A DNA stretch of 64,000 nt from Mermis nigrescens (GCA_036768485.1 JAVLUZ010000511.1:1068411-1132410); one strand, 5' to 3'. Counted from the first letter of the stretch, positions 33,687-45,482 are shown. Made by a program: numbers and translations. Notes: generated by a model from the sequence alone, not told the origin.

Positions 33687-36600
33687 CTAAAAAGCGACAA
33701 TTATAAATTATTATCGATAAAGAACAAGGTTAAAATAAGTTGACAAAAACAAACAGAAAATATAAATTCGTATACTTATTTTATTTTGAAATTAATTAGA
33801 TATCAGTATGTTCAGAACCCGTGTTAAGAAAATGGAAACATTAATATAGGAATGGCGAACAAACCTAAAAATGATAGCGAAATTGCATAGATTGAATTAT
33901 TAATGAAAATTATAATATAAAGCATTATTTCACAAAATATATAGCTGACGAAATTTGAGAAAGTTAAATCCAGACTTACATCAACCTAAAACAAAATATA
34001 ACTTGATATTTCTAATTAAAATTATCAAAGCTGCGGAATCGAATTTCTTGTGATGCATGTTTTTTCACAAGAAGCAGTTGTGACAAATATACCCAAAAAC
34101 GGATTTCTAAATTATTCGTCTGCTTGAGTCTCATCAAATGTATGGAAAAGTGGGATAGAGAAGATCAAAAATGTTTGTCCCGTATACAGTATTATAAACT
34201 TGACTTGATTCACATATTAAAACAAAGTAATTCGTGTAATTGAAACTCTTACCTACTTGTCAATATGAGCGTACTTTATCCCAAAGTTTGGATAGGTGAT
34301 TGGAATATCCAAGAAATTCAATCAATAGTCAGAAATGGACGAAAAACAGTATTTTTTGAAGTTTTTAATTAATTGTTATCTGAAAACTGCTACAAAACAA
34401 AAAAATAAACAAAAACACGAAATTCTGGTGGTTCATGCACTTTGGGAGGGTCTGATTGATCTTGGGCTTCAAACTTATGCACCCATCAAAAAATTAAAAT
34501 CCGCATACACCTAAGCATACATACATACATTCGCACAGCAATGCTTTTCAGGGTCAGCCAGTCTGTGGATCAAGCAGAGTAGCCTTTGAGCTAAAATTAC
34601 ATTAAAAAGTGGGTATGGCCTTTCGAATCAATTTAAACGTTAAAATAGCGCATAAACAATGAACAGTTTCTCGTTAATTTCAAACACATTCGCATAGAAG
34701 ATCCGATTTTTGTGTTTTGACCCTAATTCTGCCCATTTTGTCCCAAAAAATTTCCTTTCAGCCCTTTCCCTAAGGTCTAGCAACTCCTAAACCACCCCAT
34801 ACCGCCTATAAACTCGTACGTGCGTGTCTATGTACTTGTATATATCAGGACGCTGACACTGCGAATCCGACGTACAAGTGACATTATTTATTTTCCTAGG
34901 CCAGCATTGATTGCTCCGGCACGCAAATCCAGGACCGCAGTGCGTTACGGTAAATGAGTCACAGGAAACTCCGGGCAATGGCGTAACGCTATTTTAAAAT
35001 TCATACAGAAAAATAAGATGAATTCGAAAGAAGTATAAATAAATAGGCTGAAATGAATAAGTCCGCTGAAACAGAATAAAATCATTGTAGGGTCATCAAC
35101 GGCTATATCGAGGGGTTATTAAGTTCTAGCGCTCAAGGGCGTGGGGGACTAGGGTGGTCTGAGCCCCCTTAAGAATCCGATGAATCCCCTCGCTCAAAAT
35201 CCATATCCCATTTTTTGGCGCTTGGCAATTGTCTTCAATTGGACCCCTCCCGTCGGAATTTTGCTGCTACCCATCCACGTTTCTAACCCTTAAGGTCAAC
35301 ATTTAATCTCCGGAAAGTCACTTAAAAGCGCAGTGTGTTTTCGCAATAAGGTGTATTTCCTTACAAGTCGTCGTTTGCCATATTGATTTTTTTGTCATTT
35401 TTGCATCGTTTTTTCATTAGGTATTCGAATTCTCATATATTAAAAATTTTATGTGAGTGAATGCTTTATTTAGTCTGGTAGAAGGATTGCATCAGACTCA
35501 AATTAAAATCAAGCAATTCGTCTATCAAATCCAGCTAAGGGTTTGGTTTAATACAGAAGAAATTATTTTTTATATGTTATTGAGACAGAATTAGCGCTAA
35601 AGATTTAAGACAATAAAGATTCATGACGCAAAAGTTTTTAATTTATTCTTAAAGCCCAAGTCGCTAACGATCTTTCGAAATGGGATAGAAAAGTTTATTT
35701 ATACTGTAATCCTCCGAAAAACTCGGATTTGGCTATTTTCTCGATGAAACAACGAATTTTTGGGTTTGTTGCGTAAGCAGCCCTAATATCATATCCAGGC
35801 AATTTGTTCAGCATCCTTTAATTTCTTTTCCGATTTTATATTCCGCTCATGTTTATTTTAGCCCTCGGCTCATCGCCACACTTGGGCGTGGAAGGGGAGC
35901 TTGATGTGATGGGGTTGGTGGACCCCGAGAATCTGGATGATCCCCTAAAATCGATAGACCCCAAGAATGAAATTTTTGGTATGTTTTTGTGATTTTTGCC
36001 GGTGTTACACAATCCAGATCCTCAGGATTCGGCTGCTGCCCACTTATGCTCATCATCATCCATGCTGATTCTCAATCCTTACATGTAAAATTGAATTGTA
36101 AGTCATACTATGCGATCAAATAAAAAATAAATGATGAAAGAAAACTAACCTACTTGATGATTAGAACTTAAACATCCTCAATTTAGATATAAATATTTTA
36201 AAAAGGTAAATGTGCCATATTTGCGAAATCTGAAAGAAACAATCTAAAACGAGCTCTGGCTCACTTGGATTGTTTATTGATGCGAGGAGTTGGCGTAGCT
36301 GGTATTTTGCATTGGTTCTGAATGCATCTGAAATAATGATGCACCGTCAATAGCAATAAGTGAAGGATTTGAGAGAGAGGGCAAGCGAGAAGAAGTAATG
36401 AAAAAGATCCATTTATGAAAGACAAATATTAACAAAATTGAATAATAGCGGGAAAAGGAATCCAACTAATTATCTTCGAAAGGAAGAATCAAATTATGAC
36501 TAATTATTTTATTATTAATTTAATCAAATAAAGAAAATATATGGAATCATTGATTAGAAATCTAAAATTGATCGGAGGAATGTCAATTTTTTTAAAATTA

Positions 36601-39600
36601 AATATACAAAACAAAACAGGTATAAATATAAAATACAAGATGTGAGTGATTTTTACTTGTACAAGCTCCTTGGTTCGAGGCAGTCGGAGTCTTGCTTGCA
36701 ATGATTCACGCCAGCCACCCTCTGATTCGAAGGCCAGCATTGATTATTGCGGCACATCCGAAATTTGCTACATTCCGAAGTCCGCTTACAGGTCGCAGGA
36801 TACAAATCCGCGAGTATTCGATTTTCATTTCTAAAATTCTATTTTTGATTTGAAAAGAACATTTTTGAAAATTCAAATTTTTTTCAGGTCAACTTCTATT
36901 ATTATATAATTTTTTCCATTCAACATCGAGTAAAAAACGTTAAAATCGTAAAAAATATGTCTTGCCGCACAATAGCGTTGGAGAATTAAGGATACAGGCC
37001 TTCGCCGCTTTCTCTAGAATTATTTATGGCCATGCTTATACGATACGTGTTGATATGCGACTGATTGGCCGATTCCATGTGATCAAATGTATAATTTACA
37101 TAGAATAACACGAAATTCTGATAAGCGTGTACAGTCGAATGGAATTTCCGAATTCTATCAAAAACAATTGATATATTTTAAAACACACATACTTATTAAA
37201 TAATGGATCGACAGTCGATTCTCCATGCGTTGTTCCAAACACAAATGATAGAATATTCGCAATCGGTCTACAAAAATTTAGAGGATATAAAAAATAAATT
37301 GAAGCGGGTATATCTCAAGTTTACAAAAATTTACTTAAAAATTTGGTCGGCAATTTGACACTTTCCACTGATACATCTGCAGAAAAAAATATGGCTAACA
37401 TATAGCGAAACCTTACGCATTAAGCGCCGAAAAATTTACTCGTAAATGTTGCTTTTGGGACAAGGTCTCGAGTGAGAACACGTGAACCCAGTTTGAGTGG
37501 TGGGCCAACACTGATTGAGCACGCACGAATATCCATTTGGACAATCGAATTGAAACCCACAACTACGACGAAGTGGAACGGGAGTAGGTACATCATCTTT
37601 CCGGCATGCGAGGCTAGCGAAAAGAATTAAAAAAAACACAACAAATACCGAAGTATAGGATATAAAAATTCAAAAATATGCTCATAGTTTGTTTCGAAAT
37701 TCTTGCGACTTTTTCACGGGTAGATTAGAAAGCACAAACGATTCGATCAATCAGTGCAAAGTAAAGGGAAAATATGTTATATATCGAAACATTATTATTC
37801 AAAAATTCATATTAATTCTTGATATTATAAATATTATAATATATGAAATATATTATCCATTGTGCTAAACTATTATAGGTCGTAAGCGGACTAGATAAAA
37901 AACAATCGTTCGCTTGTTCGTCAACGAGGACGATAATGTTGCGGGACAACTTCATCGTTATTGTACGGTACTACGTTACCATACCTGGGCGTGGAGGGTT
38001 TGGGGGGTATGCATTCCCAGAAACCAAAATATCCTCCGGCAGATTCCAAAATACCCCCTCAGAATTCAATTTTTAAAATTTTTTTGTTTTTTTAGCCATT
38101 TTTTGATGCCATAGATAGTTCTTGATGTGAAACGTTGAAAAATGGTGTTTTCTCGCCATACTACCATTTTTATGGCCATTTTTTACCTCTGAAAAATCTT
38201 GCACGCCCAGAATTTCGGTACCGCCTACTATGTAACTGAGAGAAACTGCTTTATTATGATGATTGATTGTAGCACATAATATCTTACCATTCGCACCGTC
38301 CAACAACGCACCTGAAAAAGGACTAAAATTAAAAATAATATTGCGAAACCATGAAAGAGATATTGTTTACGTATAGATGTCGGGCCTCGGACAGCTGTTG
38401 AAAACGTTGCAGTTAAATCTGATGTCGATTTTCGGCCAACACTTACTCGATGGCTCATGGCACAAGTTTCCGACTGGGCAACCGTTGGAACAAATCCCAT
38501 TCGGTACAGGGTCGGTTATCCAGACATATGTGCTAAATAAGATTGATATCTTCAATCAGTAATAGGTTAATCAAGATTTGATCATTTTCATTTAAAAAGA
38601 AAATTACAGGCGCACAATCATAAATGGGCAGAGGCCTAATTCTGAGGGGTCCGATTGGGCGAAATTGCCAAAAATAGTACAAAAAATTCAAGTCTGAGGA
38701 TTTGTCGAATTTTCGGGAAGGTCCGTTGGATTACGAGGTATCCAGCCGGACCGCCCCTACCCACATCCATGTGTGGACACAAACTTATATAAAATCAGTC
38801 AACGAACACAAAATGTGGTGACATAATCGAAGAAGCGCAAAGAGCATTAATTCATTTTGTTGGAATGGCACTTAAAAAATACATTTACTCCTGTCGTTCA
38901 AAATCGAGATTTTTTTGTCCCTGATTATGCGTTATCTGATGATAAAGATTCATTTTTAGGTCTGAAAAAGGTGGAACGCTGGAAATTGCCAATTCATTAG
39001 CTTGCGTAGATAAATACGACATTTATGGAAATTTACATTTGATTCATTGTATGTATTAATTTTGTTTAATCGTAAAATATTTACTTTTAAAAATAGAACC
39101 CGGAAATTCCCACATGCACGTCTAGTCTAAAGCACACAAGGGCATGAGGGGAGTAGGGTTTGTTGGGTTGACACTCCTTGAAATCTGAATCCACAAAAAA
39201 ATCGATAAATCTCCAAAATCGAATTTTCGGTGGAAGTCGCTTTCTAATTACCAGACCAGCAGGAGCCGATCGAACATAAATTGAAAAAATCGGCAAAATA
39301 GCAAGAATAAGCGATAATTTTCTGTAAACGCGTCCATGTATTGAATAAACATTTTCTGTCGCGCAATCGGTGCAAAAAACATCATCAAGCCAAACAGACT
39401 TCGTAATCGTTTAAAAGGATTTTTTCCTGTAGGCAATAGGACCTAACTTTCCAAATGCTGGAACGAGGTAAAAAAACCAAAAAAAATCCTTTCAGGTGAC
39501 TTTTGCTGCCAAAATATTCTTGGATTCGTGATAAGGGAAAAAGTTAGGCGTAAGTGAAGCGCCTAAATTTGTGATTTTTCGACAACGATTTTTTAAATTT

Positions 39601-40178
39601 TTAAATTTTAAATTTTTAAATTTTAGTTTTTGGACAAAAAAAACGACAAGGAATCAGACGAGTCAGTTATTTTATTCACTTGTGTGCTGATTTATATTTA
39701 ATGAAAAAGTTTTCTTGAAAAACGCAAAACGGTCATTTTTGAATATTTTCGAGCAAATCTGTTTGCCGTTTTCAAAAATATATTTGCATAAATATGAAAG
39801 GAACATTCATTTAATTTGATTTCATAATAATTTTATTATATTTTCATTCATTTAATTTGATTTCTGACTTCATAATGATCATTCATTTCGGATTTCTAAA
39901 GACAAATGGATTTTGTTGTCGATTCTTCAAATAAGCTATTGAAATTAAGTCGAGTTAATTATCATCCGCATTTGGTTCGAATAGAGACGAAAAATAGATT
40001 TTTCCATGACTTTTGAACTGACATTGCTACAGAAAAAACTTACGAGCCATCAAGAACCCAATATCCAGCAGCGCAATTGAAAACCGCACCTAAAATCTAT
40101 GAAATTAAAAGGAGGTCGCATAAGCAAAAGCTGAAAATTATCCTTACACATCAGTGGAATTAAACTCGTTAAAAGCAT
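33656..40178 (-). CDS. CWP-2: intact secreted four-module cysteine-rich protein
   Basis: Seven exons from right to left: 40148-40178, 40044-40089, 38371-38532 (D), 37440-37613 (C), 36657-36830 (B), 34836-34988 (A), 33656-33686 (tail). Joined they are 771 bases, 256 residues and a stop, with no internal stop; every junction is GT-AG, phase 1 once and phase 2 five times. The product has a signal peptide (MLLTSLIPLMCAVFNCAA, cleavage likely after CAA), then modules D, C, B and A. Each has six Cys in the pattern Cys-x3-7-Cys-x5-Cys-x4-6-Cys-Trp-Pro-x7-10-Cys-x5-Cys and ends in a conserved Ile/Leu-Tyr. The tail is CIKFYCRIP. Conservation of Cys, CWP and splice phase between copies shows selection. 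I recognise no named family; EB- or TIL-like small disulfide folds are the nearest idea. Roles in matrix, inhibition, defence or venom cannot be told apart from sequence. Confidence 0.85.
34836..34988 (-). CDS. CWP-2 exon 6, module A
   Basis: 153 bp, phase 2/2. VTPLPGVSCDSFTVTHC, then a Cys-x4-CWP core and CQRPDIY. Differs from the CWP-1 exon at very few positions. Confidence 0.88.
35876..36049. mobile_element. CCAY-MITE copy in the CWP-2 A-B intron
   Basis: CCACACTTGGGCGTGG to CCCACTTATGC; flanks TCATCG and TCATCA. The same insertion is present in CWP-1 (61268-61439), so it predates that duplication. Confidence 0.82.
36657..36830 (-). CDS. CWP-2 exon 5, module B
   Basis: 174 bp, phase 2/2. 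NENRILADLYPATC, then SKFRMCRNNQCWP and CLEPRSLY. The spacing after CWP is 3 residues longer than in the other modules. Confidence 0.86.
37440..37613 (-). CDS. CWP-2 exon 4, module C
   Basis: 174 bp, phase 2/2, acceptor TTCGCTAG after a T-run. LACRKDD leader with an extra Cys, then CPNGYSCVLNQCWP and CPKSNIY. Confidence 0.87.
37979..38231. mobile_element. CCAY-MITE copy in the CWP-2 C-D intron
   Basis: CCATACCTGGGCGTGG to CGCCTACTATG, with full interior. Shared with CWP-1 at 63298-63552. Confidence 0.82.
38371..38532 (-). CDS. CWP-2 exon 3, module D
   Basis: 162 bp, phase 2/2. YVWITDPVPNGIC, then CPVGNLCHEPSSKCWP and CPRPDIY. Confidence 0.87.
38571..40043 (-). other. CWP-2 intron 2
   Basis: About 39110-39250 resembles the CACGCCC/CTTGAAATC repeats of this region, and 39590-39645 is a TAAATTTTTAAATTTT simple repeat. 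No exon seen. Confidence 0.4.
40044..40089 (-). CDS. CWP-2 exon 2, end of signal peptide
   Basis: 46 bp between ATTTTAG and GTAAGT; encodes AVFNCAAGYWVLDG. Confidence 0.78.
40148..40178 (-). CDS. CWP-2 exon 1
   Basis: 31 bp, MLLTSLIPLM plus the first base of a Cys codon, donor T|GTAAGGAT. The ATG lies 85 bp downstream of the TATA box. Confidence 0.76.
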
Positions 40179-40262
40179 AATGTATTTATTCACTGAAATT
40201 AAGTCCAAACTATTAAAATCACTTATTTTGGTTGAACGAATGGATGAACCACCAGTCGGCTA

Positions 40263-40271
40263 ATTTATATA
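40263..40271 (-). promoter_or_regulatory. CWP-2 TATA box
   Basis: TATATAAATTAGCCGACTG on the minus strand, followed by GGTTCATCCATTC as a likely initiator region. Confidence 0.72.
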
Positions 40272-40724
40272 AGAATCGCTCAAAACCAGATCCAGCCCAC
40301 TTCTTCCGTCGACTGCCCACACAAGACTCTATCACACGTTAGATAAATTATTTATTTTAGGACGGCTAATTATGGAATATTATGAAATCGTACCTTGTTT
40401 TGTGCAGTTTGCAACAAAAACAAGTTAGGGGGCAGGATAGATTGAAGTCGATTTTGAATAGTAAGAAATCTCTTCACATTGACGTGGGCTTTCGAAATTG
40501 ATTACGTTTCGATGGTTATTTTTGCATCACTTATTGCTCAAATGCTCTCGTATCAAAGTCGTGGGAGGAAGTCATATCATGATTTATACGGGTTATTGTC
40601 GAAAGGAATAAAAAAAAATTTTATTGAAATTTTACACTCAAAATTTATTATAAGCACGCAACACCGATTTTTCGATGAGGATAAAAAATGATACGACTCA
40701 AGACGCTAACAAATTCTTTATACT

Positions 40725-41080
40725 ATAAGGACACAGCGATTTATTTAGTGGAAAAAACGAAGCAATTTCGCATTAGCCAAGCCCTTCACTACAACTTCGC
40801 AGATGTGGGACGTACTGAATCTTTAGAACAAACTTTTTCGAATTTATTTCAAGGACAATGTGCATATTTATGCACGTATTAAAGTGAAAGGTTTTCATGA
40901 AATAATTTTTGGGGACTAAGTGCGTATTAGCCGACTGAATTTTAATATCAAGGAATTATATTTAGCACTGTCTACTTCCGAGAACAAGCTTGATTGTAGA
41001 CTCTATGTTTCTCGATCTTTTCTATGAGCACTCTAGAAGCACGAAAATTATCGAAAGCTTGTTAGTATTCAAAAGTAAAA
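40725..41080. repeat. CWP upstream region, duplicated at 51305-51660
   Basis: Shares GGACACAGC.A..TTATTTAGTG, CAATTTCGCA, CAAGCTTGATT.T.GACT and TCTAGAAGC in order with 51305-51660. This marks where a CWP promoter stood at the second site. Small plus-strand open frames here are not convincing genes. Confidence 0.7.
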
Positions 41081-41679
41081 CTTATCTTTGTATTTCGATT
41101 TGTTAATTAAGAGGCAATTTCATAATTAAACACAATTAAGGGTCGGCTGAATGTAAATGAAGACTCCGATTAGAGAGCATCGGATCGATGACCGGTTTTT
41201 GAAAACCTAAAATCTATGAACAAAAGTTCAAGACACTCTAAAAAAACTTAATTTATATGCGACTGTTTCCACCTATCTTCTCAACCAACTCGAAAATTTA
41301 TGTTTTCTCTGAACGCGACTGCATATCCGATGATCGAGCAAGCAAATTTAGTCCGTTTCAGATGGGCGTTTTGGAAATAAATGTATTTCTTATTATTTTT
41401 TATAATTTCTGTTTTTGTGGAATAATCATAATTTTTCCAAAACTCACCTTAAATTAACGCGGTGTTACTAGTTAAAAATTCAGCAATTTCACCCAGAATG
41501 CAGAAAAACTCAAGTTTGTGCTTGTTTAGAGTAACAAAGAACCTTTGCTCAGAAAACTCAAGGAATGCTTATTGATCTTTATGCCAACATTGTTAAATTT
41601 GAACCTTGACTATGACAGACGAGCAGACGTGTTCTGGGGAATGAGTTTGGAGGAGGCAGAAATAGCTGCGACTTCCCCA

Positions 41680-41990
41680 GAATTGTCAATTTTTCGTAAA
41701 AGTTGGTAAAAGTTGCAAAAAAGTGTGTTTTTTAAGCCTTTTTAGCTCATTCGTGGCTCAAAAACTCAAATTTTAGGCGCTTCGCGCCAAAAACACATTT
41801 TTTGACTATATTTTACTCATTTTTTTTTAAATTTTTTGGAAATTGTTTTACTTTTTTATTTTCTGGAAAGAACAAGCATTGTCCGAAACGTCAAAAAACA
41901 GTGTTTTTGACGTGTATTCTTCGCTTTTAAGCCCAGTAAAGGCACTTTTTAAAACTTTTTCGGGCCTGACGCCTCCAATGCTGTTACATC
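41680..41990. repeat. Dispersed repeat with GGCGCTTCGCGCC motif
   Basis: Closest relative of 8675-9060: CCCCAGAATTGTCAATTTTTC, GGCGCTTCGCGCCA, GAACAAGCATTGTCCGAAACG and GACGTGTA in the same order. Confidence 0.7.
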
Positions 41991-42499
41991 CATGCATACG
42001 AGTACCTATATTGAAATCTAATCGTATGTACATAGCTTATCACGTTCGGATAGGGAGTTGAAAATAACCTTCAGATCAGCTGCTCCAAAATCAAATAAGT
42101 GTATTGGGTACCTACCAGTGTACCTAAACAATGCATCGTATTATTCACTAATTCGAGAGGCTTATGCTTGCATCCAATAGGAAGCATTTTGACGGCCTGT
42201 TCTTCAACCTGTTAAGCTATTCGACTGGCAAGGTAAAATGTTTAGCGTTAGGGTTTTTTATCGAATTAGGACCGTCGCCGTATATAACTCTAGCAATTGC
42301 AACCGAGAAACTCGCAAATTTTCGAATTACTTGCATAGAAGGATCCTTAAAAATTTAGACCATGAACGAGCTACATGCACAAAATTTGATTACTTGCTAT
42401 AATCAAAAGAATCATCCGGTTTTTTTAATTAGTTGACTTTTTAGGTTTGATCGAACATTGAAAAAAAGGTGAACTCCTGCATATTGCTATGCATATGTA

Positions 42500-42673
42500 C
42501 AGGGGCAGATTTAGGGAGGCGGATGGGGGGCCGCTCCCACCCAATTGGCCCAAAATAGTGCGCAAAATTAAGGATTTCTGAGCGATTTTTAGCGATTTTC
42601 GGCTTAGAACGGCTAATTTTTCCGCCCAAGTCACGGTACCGCCCCCCTTAGGAAAATCCTGGATCCGCCACTG
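42500..42673. mobile_element. hAT-like MITE with perfect 8-bp target duplication
   Basis: CAGGGGCAGATTTAGG at the left, CCTGGATCCGCCACTG at the right, CATATGTA on both sides (42492-42499 and 42674-42681). The CAGTGGCGGATCCAGG end is typical of hAT. Confidence 0.9.
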
Positions 42674-42749
42674 CATATGTACGTTCTTCCTGGTCGCTAC
42701 TGTTGTTCAAAATAGCAGTCCGACGAAATATGCACCGTCAACGAGACTA

Positions 42750-43250
42750 ATAGTCTATTTCACGAAACCTTGTGCATTGATATTAATTTTAAACGACTAG
42801 CGAGCAGCTACAAAAGTGCTTTTTACGCAATTTACTGTAATACAATTTTGCGTAGTGAAATTTCATATACTTACCAATTACTATGCACGGTAAGTTGATT
42901 GCTGCTTCAGTTTGAACCATACGTGGGCAGCAAGAAAATTCTGGGGGGGGGTGCAAGATTTTTTTGAAGGTCGAAAAATGGCCTTAAAAATGGTGGTATG
43001 GCGATAAAAACACCATTTTTCGACGTTTCTCACCAAGCACTATCCATTGGCATCAAAAAATTGCGAAAAAAACGAAAAAAATTTTCAAAAATTGAATTCT
43101 GGGGGGGGGTATTTTGATTTCTGGGGGGGGGAATATTTTGGTTTCTGGGGGGTGCATACCCCCCAAACCCCCCCCCACGCCCAGGTGTGGTTTGAACCGC
43201 TTTTGTAATTCATTTAGATATCCATGCACAAGGTGTCGTGAAACAGACTA
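42750..43250. mobile_element. TATAGTCTG MITE hosting a CCAY-MITE
   Basis: ATAGTCTATTTCACGAAACC at the left is complementary to GGTGTCGTGAAACAGACTAT at the right (about 34-bp inverted repeats). The CCAY-MITE at 42917-43190 is nested in it. Confidence 0.8.
42917..43190. mobile_element. CCAY-MITE copy with intact 6-bp target duplication
   Basis: CCATACGTGGGC to GCCCAGGTGTGG, flanked by TTTGAA on both sides (42911-42916 and 43191-43196). Long G runs around the internal GTGCATACC are typical of younger copies. Confidence 0.92.
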
Positions 43251-43299
43251 TAGCTTCTCAGAACCCAAACGATGCCAGAGCATACGTAGGCGAAATGAG

Positions 43300-44086
43300 A
43301 TGCAGATAATAATAAAACCTTCATTTTTTACTTTTGAATAACTTTAGAAGTCTGCTGTAATTATTTCGTATTTCATTTTTTTATTTGTTCATTTTCTTTG
43401 CTGTTTTCTTTTGTTACTTCCATTCTCGCACACATGTTATCCAATCAGCTAAGTTAGCCTGCTGCCTATTTATGTATAATTGAAACTTCAAATTTTTCCT
43501 TTCAGCTGCTTCGCTTGAAAGCTAATGCTAAATCTGACGTGTTTATCCTGGGAATTCATTAATTGAGCGCACATAGTAGCAAGTGCACACACCCTATAGT
43601 TTGTTAATCTGTTTTAAATAGGTTTAGGCATAAATCTTAGGAATTTTTAATTTAGTCGATCAATTCAGTGGCAATCATACGCACAGCATAGCCAATTAGG
43701 GGTACGAGTCAATAGATTGAGGGGTCAACATTTTAGCTTGTTTGGGATCAAAATAACCTCAAAAACTAGTACACGCGCTATTTGCCTCATTGTTTCCGAA
43801 AAATTTCCCGTTTTCTATTTTGGGGGGTCTAGAAGACTGCCTTCCCCCACGGGCATATCTGATCGCAAACTGACAGCACATTGTTGATAGTTATGCCCAC
43901 ATTCGTATGAAATAGACTATGATTATTCCTTAAATTTAGGAAAATATTCTGAAAATGATGCAACACTTCACGCGCAAAACGATACTTTTCGTTATTTGCC
44001 GATTTTTAAATATTCTGAAGATATCGTTAATCAGCAGTCTGCGCAGAGTCCCGGCCAAACATGCACGCAAGAAGACGTTTTGGGGG
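43300..44086. other. Repeat-derived region
   Basis: No gene. 43690-43880 is a shortened inverted copy of the repeat at 5290-5595 (GGGGTCAACATTTTAGC, GCCTCATTGTTTCCGAAAA, CCCACGGGCATATCTGATC). 43900-43925 ends in GTATGAAATAGACTATG, a decayed TATAGTCTG-MITE end. Confidence 0.5.
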
Positions 44087-44092
44087 TCAAGA

Positions 44093-44345
44093 CCATAAGT
44101 GGGCAGCACCGAAATTCTGGGGGTGAAAAAATTTTTAAAGGTCAAAAAATGGTTTCTCGTTTCTCATCGAGCACTATCCAATGGCATCCAAAAATCGCTA
44201 AAAAAGCAAAAAATATTTTCAAAAATTGAATGCTGGGGGGTATTTTGATTTCTGGGGGAGGGGGGGGAATATTTTGATTTCTGGAGGGGGTATTTCAACT
44301 TCTGGAGGGGTGCATACCCCCAACCCCCTCCACGCCCACGTGTGG
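44093..44345. mobile_element. CCAY-MITE copy, first of a tandem pair
   Basis: CCATAAGTGGGC to GCCCACGTGTGG with TCAAGA at 44087-44092 and 44346-44351. Confidence 0.9.
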
Positions 44346-44351
44346 TCAAGA

Positions 44352-44733
44352 CCATAGGTGGGCGGTACAAAAATTCTGACGGAGGTGCAAGATTTTTCGA
44401 AGGTAAAAAAATGGTCTTAAAATGGTGGTATGGCGAAAAAACACCATCTTTCAACGTTTTTCATCGAGTACTAACCATTGGCATCAAAAAAATTGCGAAA
44501 AAAACAAAAAAAATTTCAAAAATTGAATTTTCGGTTCATTTTTATTAATTATTTATTTTTATTAATTATATATTTTTATTTTATATTTATCATTTATTTT
44601 TATTAATTTTTATTAATCAAAACCAAAAAGTTTATTTTGGTCTCTGGGAACATATTTTGGTTTTTGTGGGGGTGGGTAGATTTTGGTTTCTGGGGGTGCA
44701 TACCCCCGCACCCCCATCCACGCCCAGGTGTGG
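44352..44733. mobile_element. CCAY-MITE copy, second of a tandem pair
   Basis: CCATAGGTGGGC to GCCCAGGTGTGG with TCAAGA on the left (shared with the first copy) and TAAAGA on the right. Longer than usual through an internal TTTTATTAATT expansion at 44536-44615. Confidence 0.88.
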
Positions 44734-44739
44734 TAAAGA

Positions 44740-45310
44740 CATCCCAGAATGGAAAATAGAAATATTCTGGGGAAAAAAGGCAAAGTGTCGGCTAAAAATG
44801 AAGGAAAATCAAAAAAAATTCATGCATAAGTGATTGAGATTGGCCACATAAAAAAAACTGTGAACATTTTTTGTGTTATTGTAGTAGCATTTATAATAGA
44901 TTTTGAGGAAGTTTTGGCAGATAACTCTCTGATTGACCCCGTTCCAGAAAAGCTGACCTCTAAGATTTGCTAAGACATCAGTGATTACGGCTAGTCATAT
45001 GTTGTACTAGCAAGGAAAAATGCTCCGATGTAACAGAAAAAAGGGAATATACTTAGGATTGTGGATTATTGAGGATGCAAAAGGAGGTTCTATCTTGCAT
45101 CCAATACCATTTGTTAAGAGCGTCAAGAAGCAATAGAAGCAATGACTAGAAGTTTTAACAGTTTCTTACTTAAATATAATTCTGGTTGATAAATAATTCT
45201 AGCTGTTGCAAGGGATGGAAATTATCTCAATTTGTCACCTCATTAAGAAGGATCCTAAAAATTAAGATCATGAATGAATGATTCTTCCTAAGAATCCTGC
45301 GATTTTTTAG
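44740..45310. other. Region with foldback-arm remnant
   Basis: 45000-45100 matches the arms of the 28.7-kb foldback (CTAGCAAGGAAAAATGCTCCGATG). The stretch before 45310 matches the presumed 5' UTR intron of the small secreted peptide at 42.2 and 52.5 kb. Confidence 0.5.
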
Positions 45311-45329
45311 GTTCGGCTCAAAATAAAAA

Positions 45330-45482
45330 ATGAACTCCTGCTTATTGCGATGTGTATACATATTCTTCATTGTCGTTACCGTTGTTCAAAGTCGCACTTT
45401 CACGACACCTGCATCGTCACACAGACAAACCACTTCGATACCAAATGATGATGTAACACAAGTAAGCAAAATGAAGCACTAA
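45330..45482 (+). CDS. Small secreted peptide (50-residue frame), possible first coding exon
   Basis: ATG follows a TTTTTTAG acceptor by 20 bases, as in two paralogous sites. The frame starts MNSCLLRCVYIFFIVVTVVQ, a good signal peptide, followed by a Thr/Ser-rich stretch. It either continues to TAA at 45480-45482 (50 residues) or is spliced at CAA|GTAAGC (45462), after 44 codons. An AATAAA lies about 55 bases beyond. No Cys in the putative mature part. It is plus strand, opposite to the CWP genes. No family recognised. Confidence 0.45.
   Translation: MNSCLLRCVYIFFIVVTVVQSRTFTTPASSHRQTTSIPNDDVTQVSKMKH

Larger units (their letters stand above)
33480..38690. repeat. Segmental duplication, copy 1 (CWP-2 exons 3-7 and flanks)
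   Basis: Matches 58330-64000 in the same orientation through exons, introns and even the two CCAY-MITEs, roughly 90-95% by eye. The homology runs off the right edge of the window. A third, shorter copy is at 48925-50640. Confidence 0.9.
42445..43290 (+). pseudogene. Small secreted-peptide exon, broken by MITE insertions
   Basis: After a TTTTTAG acceptor at 42443-42444 the sequence aligns with the signal-peptide exons at 45330 and 52721 (AACTCCTGC, TTCTTCCTGGTCGCTACTGTTGTTCAAA). The start codon is GTG instead of ATG. A 174-bp hAT-like MITE interrupts the signal region, and a TATAGTCTG MITE separates it from its 3' part near 43260 (CAGAACCCAAACGATGCC). Confidence 0.65.

Noticed and set aside
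37436..37639. MFFLILFASLA-like signal peptide at the start of module C
   Set aside because: The hydrophobic codons are the T-rich tract before the CTAG acceptor. In CWP-1 the tract is one base shorter, which would break this reading, while the spliced phase-2 reading is intact in all three copies.
38228..38500. MGFVPTVAQSE.. minus-strand frame as a separate protein
   Set aside because: It is module D of CWP-2 read in another frame, continued into the intron.
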